This document shows, piece after piece, positions 12,869-24,994 of a DNA stretch of 64,000 nucleotides. Position 1 is the first letter of the stretch. Every line of letters starts with the position of its first letter. The DNA lies in the NCBI GenBank assembly GCA_026261815.1, contig JAMPIT010000890.1, forward strand, positions 8,710,001 to 8,774,000. Direction: 5' to 3'. Source of the stretch: Monarcha castaneiventris obscurior. Lineage: Eukaryota; Chordata; Aves; Passeriformes; Monarchidae. The notes below the pieces were generated by a model. It saw nothing but the letters and a program-made list of their open reading frames with translations. It searched no databases and had not been told where the DNA came from. The position numbers and the translations under genes were made by a program.

Positions 12869-13032
12869 TGATTCCCTGGAAGCTGCCCAGCCCGCCCCGG
12901 TGAGGAGCGTCCCTGCCTGCCAGGACAACGTGGATGTGAGACCTGCTCCTGCCAGCACCGCACCTGCCGCAGTCCTCAAGCCAGCGGCACCCCTGGGTTC
13001 TGCCAAGGGCTGGCAGCCTCCAAACCCAGCAG
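12869..13032 (+). CDS. PDLIM5: PDLIM5 second linker exon in window, Ala/Pro-rich
   Basis: This encodes 54 full codons of disordered linker beginning S/DSLEAAQPAP and ending GWQPPNPA. The acceptor is preceded by TTGTTTCTGAGCAG and the donor is CAG|GTAACT. It starts with the third base of a Ser codon and ends with the first base of an Ala codon, and both join their neighbours in frame. The end resembles the mammalian PDLIM5 linker at a Trp-Gln-x-Pro-Asn signature, and the start resembles its Ser-Leu-(Asp/Glu) segment. The middle is much richer in Ala and Pro than the Ser/Thr-rich mammalian linker, which suggests fast change under weak constraint. Without splicing at the donor, the frame would stop at 13112. 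Confidence 0.88.
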
Positions 13033-15828
13033 GTAACTTCCAGAGAGGCTTTTTCTTGTTCACCCAGAGACCTTTGGATGGCTCAGGAAAACACACTCCA
13101 CCATGGGTGTAAAAACAACAGGCTTCAAACGGCTGCTTGTGGGTTTTGAGTACAGGCCAGTTTGCTTGGAGAAGAGGAGAAGAAAAACCAATTTAGCCAT
13201 TTTAGTAAACCAGTAGCCCTTTGTAAGTAGCCTCATAGATGTAACTGGTTTCACAAGCAAGCAAAATCAGATGCCTCACATGTCTATTAAAAGCATTTAT
13301 ACCAATCAATTATACATACATGCACGCCTCACAGTTTCGGCTTGGTGCTTCCCATGTGACTGCAGATTCAAGCACATTCCATGCCATTTCAGATAGGAAT
13401 ATCAACATATGTTGGTATTATCCATAGGCATGTGTTTTCCAAGTGATCTTTTCAGAAGTACTAGTTAATTAAAAAAAAAAAAAGATAAAAAAGGCAAAGG
13501 CATCAGAGTGTTTATGTATTTGACATCTGTAGGTTTTATTTGAGCAGGGTGCCAGATTATTACATAGGTTTGTGTTACAGAGATTTGTGTAGAAGTTCTT
13601 GCAGGGACTATTCACATAGCTACTACCTTTGAATGTACTTTGGTGATTTCTACCCTTTGAACCCACACCAGAAAGTCTTCTATCTGGAAAGCATGCAGTT
13701 TTCTTTATGAGCACTCCTATGTTATTATGTAACACAGATATGTTTATATGTGTAACTGTGTGCTTATTTTTTTATAGTATTACATGCAGCGGTAACTTGG
13801 GGTAATCTCTTTAAGCTGAATCAGTCTTTGGTGCTGAATTAAACTCATGTTGTAGTTTCAAAGGATCAGGGAAATCTGTATCATAATTAAGCTGTAATCT
13901 CGGATTTTTTCTTGCTAATATGAGATGAATAGTCTTGATTCTCTTTCTGATAGGATCATATATGCTAAATAGCTCTATTTGTTTGTTTGTTTTTGTTCTA
14001 TTGTAAGGGTTTTCCCTCTTTAGAATTATATCCAGTCCCAAAATGTAACTGTAGAGGCCCGGGCATAAAAAAAAAACATATGGTGTTAATGCTGCATGTT
14101 TTATAATGGCTTTGGCACTTCTGATTAAATGACTGCTGTGGTTGGTAATAAGCCGGTGTATTTTGGTTGAGATGTGCACTTCTGTAGGAAGCCTCAAGAT
14201 GGCAATGCACTGTCATTGCTGTACTTCCCTGGAAAATAGTGAGTCTACTCTTGAGGGCAAGGTAAAGACTTTTTAAAATTTAGATCACTTTAATTCTAGC
14301 ATTGCTTTACTACTTTGATTTAGCTGGCGTTAGAAGGGAAGGAAAACCCAAAGTGAACAGTAACAACAGAAGCCCCAACTCTTTTTAAAGTTACATTTTT
14401 GGTAGTGTGTGTGCTTAAGGCAAATTTTTGTGGGAATGTGATAATCCAGCATTTTTCTAAGGGACTGATTGTGCTTCATGTTTCACCAAGTGATGAATTA
14501 TTTCTCTTGCATAGAACCCACCCATCAGTTTGTGGTTTCTGTAGTACCACACTAATTTTTAGTATGTTGGTAGGTATTTCACTGCTAAATCCTACTACCA
14601 TAATCTCGTATTAGTAGGAGTCAAATGTGTGAAGTAGCCTTTTTTTTTTTTAAGGTGTTCATGAAGGAGAAAGATTTAAAGATAATAATTAAACTACACT
14701 TGATTCTGTAGCACTCTGAAAATCTATGTCCATGCTCTTGCATAATGTGGAAATCTCTTTTTTACATCAGAGATACCAAGTAGGCAGGTGAGAGGGAAAG
14801 CCAGATGGAGAATTTTTGATTGTTATGTTCCAGAATAGCTTAAAGAAAGCTTAGAATGTTCATATTGGTGGAGAAGCTGCTGGAAAGAAATGGTCATGAG
14901 GATGTCAGTTTTGTGCTGTCTTCATGTAGGGTTGAGATGCACTGCTTAAGTTCCAAAGAAGCAAAGCCGTTCTCTGTCCCCAAAAATATTTGGGCAACCA
15001 GAAATAAGAGCTGTAGGAGAAGGAAGCATTGATGTCTCAGAGTTCCCTAAAATTGGAAAATGCAGGGAAGATAATGCAGCAGTGTGAATGGCAACTGGCT
15101 GGAAATTAGCAGGGTGGGAGAAGGCCAGAGGAGCTTCAGTTATCATTTGCATCTTAGGAACACAAGGAGTCACCCACTGCCATGGGAAGCCAGTTTGTGC
15201 TTGTCTCTTGTAGGTGAACAGCAGTCTGACAGGTAAAACTGTTTCGATAATCGAATGTTTGATAAAATTAGTCAGATGTTGAAGAAAAAGAAAGACTGCA
15301 AGTGTTTCAGAGGATTCTTGGACTTCAGTTCTGCTGTTTGTTTGCAGTCTGTGAGCATAAAGTTTTCCTTAAAGTAAAATTTCCAGTGCTCCACAGGCCA
15401 AACAGAATTCAGCTTCATAGGCTGTAGGCCTGATGAAGTTTCAGACAAAAAGACCTATTTGATTTCATAGCTGAAGTCTACCTTAGGAAATAATTAGAAG
15501 GAAGATATAATCTTATTTAAACGTATATCAGTATGCTGTTAATAGCAGAAATGTATTGGGAGCACAGTTTTGTAGCTTTGATACCACTCACCCTTCTAAT
15601 GAATATTGTATATAACACTAAGTTGTTTCCAAAGCAAAACAGACGTGTCATAGGATTTTGTTTGTGCCTGGGGAAGCTGTAAGATGCTGATTGATGGTGT
15701 GGCATGAAGATTGCCAGTGATTTTGTTAAGTTGTCTGACTATAGAGGTATGTCATTTGGGCAGACAGCATCTTTTCAATTATTAGCGGGAATCTCTCATT
15801 CTTGGATGGGCCACCCAGAGACTACTTC

Positions 15829-15917
15829 TTTTTTTTTTTTTAATAAAAGTATTATGGCTTTTTTTTTAGCTTTGGTGTAGAGGTTTGGGGTGATTTGTTG
15901 ATTCTTTTTTTTTTTTT
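15829..15917 (+). repeat. Cluster of T homopolymers
   Basis: Two runs of 13 T (15829-15841 and 15905-15917) with an 8-T run between them. It is low-complexity sequence within the intron, with no CR1 body attached. Confidence 0.85.
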
Positions 15918-18900
15918 CTGAAATTGTGCAGAGATGCCTAAAGGTGTCAGAGGGATTTTGTTGGAACTGAGGTGTGAGCTATTTTATGACCTGGCAAGAA
16001 GATGGTCTAAAATTGAACGGATGCAATAGTGAACCTGGAGATGGGTCAGGGATTGGGTTTCTCCCTAAAAAAGTCTATCATGATCTGAGTGGTGTCACAA
16101 TGATAACACCTTTGGGCCTGAATTACCCTCTTTGGCTGTGGGGGCCATTCATGGAGTACCTATGCTATGTTAGCTGCCCTGTGTGAAGGTAACAGAGGTT
16201 TTATTCCTCTTTGGAATAAAATCCTGATGTTACAGGATTCCTCAGTGGTTTGGTAGAGGAAATGAAAGGTGGCTGCCTCATTCTTTCTTTTAAGGCATGG
16301 ATAAGAAGCTCAATAAACTTCAATTTTTTCTATTGTTGAAACAATAAAAATACACTATTACTGTGTGTTATGTGCACAGATTGGAATTTATAATAGTTCT
16401 CACTTCATTTTTGTTGAGCTGGGAAGCTCTACTCACCCACCAGAGGCAGAAGCTTTTTACAAGATTATGTTAAATTAAAAGAATGAAATAACCCAGAGCA
16501 TCCTAGTTTCGTTGCAGTGAGCTGTTTGATAACTAACCATTACTCTACGCTCAGGTAACATTGCTAAGGTAGCATACCCAAGGAACCCCAAAGCATTTTC
16601 TAGTCCAGGGCAAGGACATGGTGCATGCACAGGAATGGCTTTCAGTCGCCACGGCCGTGCAGCCACCTCGTGGTGGGTGAGAGATGACAGCTGCTGTCAG
16701 TATGCTGTAACATTCCACGGCAACTTGAAAGGAAGTGAATAGCACCGTGGCAAATGGAAACTGCCAGGACCATTTCTGAAGGTATAATTGCCCGGTAGGC
16801 ACAGCTACACCAACTGGAGTTCGTCCAGGAGAGGCACTGTTCTCGTGGAAATTGTAGCAGGGTCTGTGATGGCCAGGAGCAGTCAGGACTTCCAGTGTTG
16901 CATTTCTCATATGAAATTGCCTTCTCTTTCCTGGCATCTTCCGAACCCTGTTGCTGGGGGGTGAGCTGCTGGTGCAGTGGGGACCACAGGGGCTGTGTGC
17001 CAGGCACGGCACTGCCAGTACCACACCCTGCCTTCCAGTGCAGGGGCTGGGCAGGCAGCATCCTGCCTCACTTGCTGGGGTCCCGTGGGATGGCAGGGAG
17101 CCTGTGGGAAGCTGTTAACAGCTGGTGGCCAGAAAGGCTGGTTTGCTTCTTGGAAAGGAGGGTTTCATTGCAGTTGATGCCCTTTGTTCCTCTTAGGCTT
17201 TGCAGTTGAGTTGGAAGAATGGGATGGGGAGGGTTTGTGGTACAAGCGTTCAAAGCTTGTGTTTTAAGTGACCCTTTACTCAGATGTGCCAGTTTCCTTA
17301 TTCCCAGGGTCTCTCTCAGCCTGGTATCGCTGGGATATATAATCCCCTTCCAGCAGAGCTGCTAGGGAATGTCAGCATGTTCTGCAATATGCACAACTGT
17401 CAGTTGCCTAATCCTGAGCGAGCACATGTGTTAAGCACATGCTCCCTTCAGCTGAGGGAACACACTTGGAAACTGACTGCAAGCACATAAAAAGTGCTCC
17501 CCAGACAACTTTGTTTTAAAACTTCTGCTATTTCCTTGAAGTTGTTTTCTTGAAGTGTACTTGGTAGCCTTGCATTTACCTCCTTTGGAGTTATCCATAG
17601 CTATCTTGCTGCATTTTCTTGTTTATATCCCATTCCTCCAATAATGTTAGAATTTTAAAAGCAGAAGAAAATGCAGGCCTGCTCCTAGGCATGACTTGAC
17701 AACCTGCTTTACTGGCAGTTTGATTCTTTGTTTCCTTCCTTGCTACTTTTTCTGCTACTTATTTACCTAGAGAAAATGGGATGAAAATGCCGACTGTGCC
17801 AAACTGTGGAGTTTGGCTATCAGGGCAGACAGTATGGAGCTGTGGAGAGGGAAGAAGGCACCGAGATACATTGTGCTATCACAAAATGCTTGTACTGACA
17901 GTAAGTCCTTGAGGAATTAAGTACCATAAAGGGATGGACTGCAGCACTTCTCATCCTCGTCACCTTTGCTTTTCCGTGTTTCAGTTGTAATTGCTCCAGC
18001 CTGTATATCAATTTTGTTGATTTTACAAGCTACCCTGGCTGGGTAAGTTAAGTTGATAGTTTTGGGAATACTTCTGCATAGAAGAAGCAACCAAACTATT
18101 GTGTCATTATCACTGTGTTTGTAAAGTTCTGCAATTTTGTTTTTAGGGCCCTCTCATACTAATTTGTTTCCTTTGTAGAACAGGAATTTTAAGGCAGGAC
18201 TAATTATCGGAGTTAAAGGAGCTACTTGCCCATTGAGGACCATGGTCTGAATATGGGGAAGAAACTTAACACTAATAGTCATCAAGACAAATTCTTATAT
18301 TGTTGGTAAGGCCTCTGTTAAAAATAGATCCCAAAATAGAAACAGTTCCACTGCTTTTCACTGAAAAAGATTGTTAGAGATTGCTGCTCCGTGATGTAGT
18401 CACCATTCATGAAAGCAGAAAGCCTTGTCCATAAAAGTGTTATGATTGACAGGTCAAAACACAAAAGCTTTCTGATCCTGGTCTATGGATTGTAATTAAT
18501 TTTTCATCTAATCTAAATTATTATATCATCATGCGACAGCAAACCACAAGCTTGTTCTTACGAGCTAATTAATGTGAAGTCACTTAGCCAAGTAAAACCC
18601 ATTGTGAAACCAGAGTAATTTATAAATGTTAACCTTAACTTGATGGCAGTATGAAATTGTAACTCCTGTAGAGTTGGTGAAAAAATGAGTGTGTTCCTAA
18701 AACTTGAATGTTTATCTTTAAGAAGGGCCAGATCATAGTAATGATGCAGAAATGTACCACCTGCTTTTCAGAGACAGAATGGACTGGTGTACCTCACTAC
18801 AAGATCTGCTGAATAGGGACTCAGCTTTTCTGTTACAAACATGACATTAGGCAATTTTCCTGTGTTTTGGTTTTGCCAAATTCATGTGCTATTGCACTGA

Positions 18901-21895
18901 GCTGAGCACTTAAATGAATTGTTTGCATTAGTTGGACAGATGCATGTTTCTTTCTGTGTTCACTTAAACAGAGATGCAGAGATTTTTTGACTCCTTGGTT
19001 ATTTCACACACATCAAGTGGGACCATTCACTGACTTCCAAAATCAGATGGTCATTCTTTGATTTGTTAAAAATCAACTTGTCACAGACTGACTTGCCAGA
19101 TCAGTTCCTCTGCATTAGCTAGCACCAGCTCAGAGCAGTGATGTGTCCTGTTCAGATGCACAGGTGTAGGGCATCCAAGAATTATGCCTAATATTTGTTC
19201 AGCAAATGAAAAGCCAGTATTCCTCTGGTAAATTCTTACTGGAATTCAGTGTTAAACATCAGCTTCATGAAAGTGGCAGATAATCTACATGAGGCTGGAC
19301 AGACCTGCTCTCTGCAGGCAGAGTCAAGCTGTTGAGTTCAGAATAGGAGCTAAAAGGAGGCAAAATCTCATCTACAGAAAGCTACTAAATGGGTTTCTAT
19401 ACTCACACTGCAAAGAAATGGAACACTGTAGTACAAGACTTCGTTTTCTCTTTCTTCTGGAGTCGTGTTTTCGATAAAAGCAACGCCAGTTGTGCCAAAT
19501 TTGTGACAGTATGTGATGTAACAAATCAGAAGGAGACAGGCTGAGCGAGCCAAAACCACCATACTCATTTTAATTAAGATGCTTTACAGCTAATTTACCC
19601 GGAGCCTTTCCAGTTGAAAGGCTGGTTACTAGTGCAGGAACTATTCCCTCTAGTTGCAGGGGCTGTTGAAATGGGGCCAAGGTGGCACCTGTTTTGATTT
19701 TCCACGGGTGCATACCAGCTTTCACCCGGCATTTAAAGACATGATAATGGTTTAATCTGTCCTGTTCTGCCTTTAATCAGCAAAAGGAGTTTAGCTCTGA
19801 CTGTGTTTCCAAGACTTCATAAGAAACAAAAGAAGCAACTACGGAATACAGGGGTTGAGCTTTGCATTTGTTGGGGGGGTTTGTTGAGGTTTTGTTTTGG
19901 TTTTTTCTCACCTTATACTTGTCCTGTAGCATTCTGCGCTGAACTTGTGTGATTTCGTGCAGGCCTGGGAGTGGATGGGGTGTTATATACAGCCAGTGCA
20001 GTGAGCTGACAGCAGAGCTTTTCAGACACGTTGCTTCATCCAGCCATCTGTTTGGTTTTGAGGGAAGGAACAGAAAGATTTCTTATGCTACAGATATATT
20101 AAGAAAAGTCAGAAAATTGGACGTATGAAGCTTTGTATTTTCCATTTATAATACAGTAGTTTGATTGCAGCGTATAAATCACTGAGTTAGAACACTTTAA
20201 AATGAAGTTCTGGCACTCCCACCACTTCAAGTAGCATTGTTATTTATAGATATTACATGAAGGCTGATGTTGTGTTTAAGTGAGCGTTAAACAGTTCAGG
20301 CTGTTGTATTGTTGCTACGCACCAGAGAACCTCTGTCAAAGTGACTTTGGCACTGCTGTGTATCTGCCTTTCTCCCTTTGTCTTCCAAAGCTTTCGGCAG
20401 TGTTTGCAGTTATCCATGTGCTCAGCGATGGAACAACCTATTGTTAGACTAGCAAGGGCAGAGTCACACTGGGATTTTTTAAAAAAGAAAAAAAAAAAGG
20501 TTGTTCTTTACCCTGCCTGAAAGATTGTTAAATATTAAACTAGCCATACCAAGGAGTTTAGTGAAAGCAAACACCATGGGTTTGCTAAACTTCAACTTTA
20601 TTAAGTAGAAAGTTAATAGTCAGGTACAGAGTGTTTTTTGTTTTAAAAAAAAAGCCAGCAATGACAATACATCAGTGCAAATCAACAGTGCTTTAGAATG
20701 TTTAATTAAAAAGAGTGAAATGAAGCCTCCAAAACTCAAAAATTTGGCCACAGACATCTTCTCATGACTTGCAGAGAACCCAGACCTCTCTGGTACTCAG
20801 ATCCAAATAGCTCCTACTGGAGTGTATAATTCTTATAAATTATTTCTTTTATTAATTAATTGTATTTATTTATTTTAGTTGTAAATCTTCAGACCACCCA
20901 CGAAAGTTGCTGTGCTTTGTCCCATTTCAAGCAACAAAGGTGCAACAGGAAAATATGGGGTGAGATTGTGTTGCCAGAAAGCTGATTTCCTTTCCCATTC
21001 CCAATCAGTCACCATTTGCAATTAAAAATGTGCATGCATCTCAACAGACCTTGGGTGCTGGGGCATCTGTCTCCCCAACAGTCCTTGAGAACAAAGCTGC
21101 TGATTGTGTATGTAAAATATAAAAAGGAAAGTGTAAAGCACAAACTCTACAGGAAAGCTCAGACTGGTTGCCAAGAGTTGAGAGGTCTTCACTTAGATTG
21201 GGTGTAAAGATTTGTACCTACTTTGGCACTCCTCATGTGCCCTGGTAAAATCTTCTCATTTGCAAGAAAAAAAACACCTGCATCAGTTTTCTGGGTCTGA
21301 TGTTTTTAAATCTAGTGGTTGTGTTTCAGGCTGAAAGATTTCCAAGGGAATAGGGAAGAGAAAGGAGGGGAAGAGAATACATGAACTTAGAATATCCCCT
21401 TCCTCTCTGCAGTAAAAACATCTTGTCCACTGGAGTGTTAAAGTTGCTGTTTAAATAGAAGAAATGGATGGGAAATATCAGTGTTCTAGCTAAACAAGAA
21501 AACAGACCTGATATTTGAAATTTTCTAGCTATAAGAGGGGGAATATTGTTGGGAAAAGTACAGAGAATTCATATATATTTAAGTGGGGAATTAATAGTGG
21601 GATTTTTTGAACTCAAAAGCAAACTAACTAAACAAAAATGTCACCACCAACAAAAAAGTGCTCTGTGGGTTCCAGTGTAAGTAATGAACCTTTGGTGAAA
21701 TTACTGAAGTGTTAAAGGTGTGTTTGTGGCCTGTGGAAAGGCACAAGTGGCCAATAAAAGCTATGCTCCTGCTCGTGTTCAGAAGGGAATGAGGCAGATA
21801 AAGGGCTAAGGGAAATCAAGCAGTGAGGAAGGGAGAGTGATCTATGATGAAAAAAATAAATCTAGAGAACTGTAGAAGGTTTACAAAGAAGCCGG

Positions 21896-21920
21896 TATAT
21901 CAAATAAGGTATTTGATATA
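21896..21920 (+). repeat. Perfect inverted repeat, 11-bp arms
   Basis: The left arm TATATCAAATA (21896-21906) and right arm TATTTGATATA (21910-21920) are exact reverse complements around the 3-base spacer AGG. It is AT-rich and could extrude as a cruciform or form an RNA hairpin in PDLIM5 pre-mRNA. Confidence 0.9.
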
Positions 21921-24807
21921 GATATGGGTATAGATATTACAGTACTTTACTGGTGTATTTTCTTTAGTAAGAGTATGGATCTGAAGGCAATGGAAGCAGA
22001 CTGACTCCTCTTCTTTGGGAAGAAAGATCTGAGCTGAAAGAAGCTTGAGTCTACTTCAGGACAGGAGTAGAGGGGAATGAGACCAACAAGGTCTTTATGT
22101 GATTACCAGCAAAGAGAAAGAGAATCCTTGAGAGAATGCTGTGGGCACTAATCATGAGCATGGGCAGCGAGCTTCCTCAGCACTAAATGCCCAGCTTGGT
22201 TTTGTTCAGGTCACAGCTCTTGCCTGGCACAGTATTCATTCGTGTGGTTTCTATTACGTTTTGCTTAAAAGAGAGGTTTTGTTATAACATGATGGACTAT
22301 CTCCTTCTCTCACTTTTTAGTGCTTTAAATAACTCAGAAAGGACTGATCCAACAGCTTTGTAGAGAGGGTTTACATAGATGAATGCTGGCCAGTAGTAAC
22401 TTTGAAGTTAGGTAGAGTTTGGAAAAGTATCATTCATAAAAACAGCAATAATGAAAGCTGTAATGAGAAATAAAAGGGAGAAATTGTGATGTTTGTACTT
22501 TTTTTTTCCCCTTAAGCAAGCAGAAAGACTTTTTTTAACTACACAGTGCAAATGAGACAGCTGATGTGTCTGAATGGGCTTTGGGATTCAGTGGATAACC
22601 CAAACAGAAATTAGCAATACACTAAAAGCTGTGCTGCAATTTGATTTATGGCAAAAGCAGTCTTCAAACAGATTTGGGTTTTGTGTGTATTCCTGTGTTC
22701 TCATGAAATGGGATCTGAAAATTGAAAAACCATGTGTGCTGACAGAGGAGGAAAGTGCTATTAATCAACACCACTTTTGTTCATGTCTTCAAAGCTGTTC
22801 TGCCACCTTTTTCATTTTTATCTCTTCCTAGGTTTTCAGCTTAGCAGTCATTTATAATCTGAAGTGAACTACAGTAGCAGAGAGACTTGTTCAAGATCAA
22901 GTGCTTCTATTCCTAAATTCTTTCCACTCAGGAATGTTGAATGTTTCAAGAATGAAGATGTTATTTTTTCAAGATATTGCAAATTTATTAATCACATATT
23001 AAATATAACCAATAGTCTTGTTTTAAAAAAGAAACAAAAAAAGCAACCCTTATGAATTGTTATACTTTTTGCTACATTAGATTCTGAAAAGGATCCAAAA
23101 ATATGTCAGTCTTGAGATGACCTGATATGAGAAATTTTGGTAAACCAACCACTTTAAAAAAAAAAAAATATTTCTTCTTCATACACAGAAGGCGTAAGCA
23201 AAACCAGGTATTGAACCTGTATCAGCAGGTTAATACCAAGTGTAATTATAATACAAAAACATTGGTGTTAAAAAGGATTTCTCTTCCAGATGTATTGTCT
23301 TAGCCTATACATGAGTAGAGGAGAGAATTGCTAAAATTCATGGTATTGTTTTGATTAAATTGTGTAATGCTTGGCTGTATTCTGTAAATAGCACAATATT
23401 GGCATTTATGTTGGATTTTCTGTGGATTCAGTGTTGCTTAAATCTATCTTCTCTCTGAATTAGTGTGCCACTTCTCTTTCAGCAGGGAATGCATTGTTTT
23501 GCAACTTTTCTGTAGGACAGAGGCTGATCAACATTACATTACTGGAGATAATGAGAAACAATTCTTCATCTTTCCCCTGGAAGGTGATATGAAAAATGAG
23601 AGAGGATGAATAGCACAAAGATTATCAGCTTCACAGACTATATTTTTTGCAAAGCTACACACCTTGACCCTGGTGTTGGATAGCTGCATCTTTGCAGCAG
23701 AAGCAGCAGCAGCATCATCCTGCACTGTCTGATGTCTCGGTCATTGCTTGGATTTTTGTCTCTGAGTTTCCACTCAGGTCTTAATTTCCCTCTGATTTAC
23801 AAGGTTTAGCAAGGCTGCACTAAAGCTAGGGCACCAAGTAAACACTCCAGGTTTCTTTTGCCTGTGTTTGCAAACAAAAGGCTGCGGAAATGTGGGCTTT
23901 TTTTATAACATACTTGAAAAAGAAAGATACCTCCTCTTGACAGGAATAACTGCTCCCATAAACCCATGTGGCTGTAGCTTGTATGTTACCAAGGTACATA
24001 TATCAATAGAGGGGAAAGAAAAGCAGAGGACTGTTTGTTTCTTCGCTACCCTCACAACAGTGTCATTTGTGTCTTTCATTTTTGTAAATGTGTTTTTCAA
24101 ACTCCATAAAATCTTATGTCTATTCTGCAACTCAAAAACCCTTAGTACACATGGCAACGTGTAGTGTATACGTTTCTGAAAATGTCAGGGTTGTATTTGT
24201 GTCATGCTTCTATAAGGAGGATGTGAACACAACCTTTGGAGTGCTTCGGATTGGCAGAATCCACTGATCTAGACCAGTGTTTAATTTCAATTTAGAATTA
24301 TATTTTGCTTATACAGTACTCTGGTTTAAATTCCTACACATGTTGTATTGAATGTATGTTCTTGTTTAACGTGTTAGTAATGATGTATGATCTACTGCAC
24401 TCACTGTGAAATTTTTTGAGTAGGTATGTCATATTCTCCTGCCCCTGTTCATACACTGATGTTCTTGGCTTCAGCTTTTGTATCTAAAACAAAATAATGC
24501 CTTCGCAGGTTGTATATTCTTTTACCTAACTTCTTCAACATGTTGAAATCTGTCCACTACCTCTACAAGTTAGCCAAAACCATTCTGTGTTATTTCACAG
24601 ACATTTCATAAAGTAGGTAGGACTTTTTTGGTAACTTGTTGGGGAGGAGGGGAAAATGAGTGCTTTTAAATCTGTTTCTTTAAGGAGGCAGGTAGGTATA
24701 CACTGGACAATGATGTTAGGCAAATGTTGTTAGTTGCTTGTATTTCAAGTTAATTTACTTGGCACTGAGAGATGGTCCTCTAAATGCCTTTGGTGTTCTT
24801 TCCCCAG

Positions 24808-24982
24808 CTCCTGTCAGTGGATGGACATCAAACAGTATTAAATCACCTGGTACAGCTGCCCCGAGTGAAAAAGCTGCCACAGCCCCTCAGCTAAATGAGC
24901 AAGACACGCTGGTTCAGCGGGCGGAGCACATTCCAGCGGGCAAGCGCACTCCCATGTGTGCCCACTGTAACCAAGTCATCAG
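24808..24982 (+). CDS. PDLIM5: PDLIM5 exon: end of linker and start of LIM1
   Basis: This encodes 57 full codons. The first 30 are Ser/Ala-rich linker. The rest (QDTLVQRAEHIPAGKRTPM, then CAHC, NQVI) is the strongly conserved lead-in to LIM1, matching vertebrate PDLIM5 essentially residue for residue. C50 and C53 of the exon are the first two zinc ligands of LIM1. The acceptor is strong (TTCTTTCCCCAG). The donor CAG|GTGTGT is the least consensus-like of the six seen here. It ends two bases into an Arg codon that the next exon's first base completes. CR1 LINE sequence starts within 0-20 bp of the donor. If intron is retained, the frame runs on to a stop at 25067, giving a protein with no complete LIM domain. 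Confidence 0.96.
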
Positions 24983-24994
24983 GTGTGTATCTGC

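Larger units (their letters stand above)
13033..24807 (+). other. PDLIM5: PDLIM5 intron (11.8 kb)
   Basis: Long intron between linker exons in which I recognise no CR1 or LTR. It contains T13 runs at 15829-15841 and 15905-15917, an A12-type run near 13471, a GC-richer block at about 16550-17200, a homeodomain-core-rich block at 18480-18620, and a perfect 11-bp inverted repeat at 21896-21920. Mammalian PDLIM5 makes short isoforms without LIM domains through alternative exons. I could not identify such an exon here. Confidence 0.75.

Noticed and set aside
16551..17024. 157-codon antisense open frame in a GC-richer patch
   Set aside because: Overlapping frames exist on both strands, with no domain or family resemblance and no splice structure; most likely chance.
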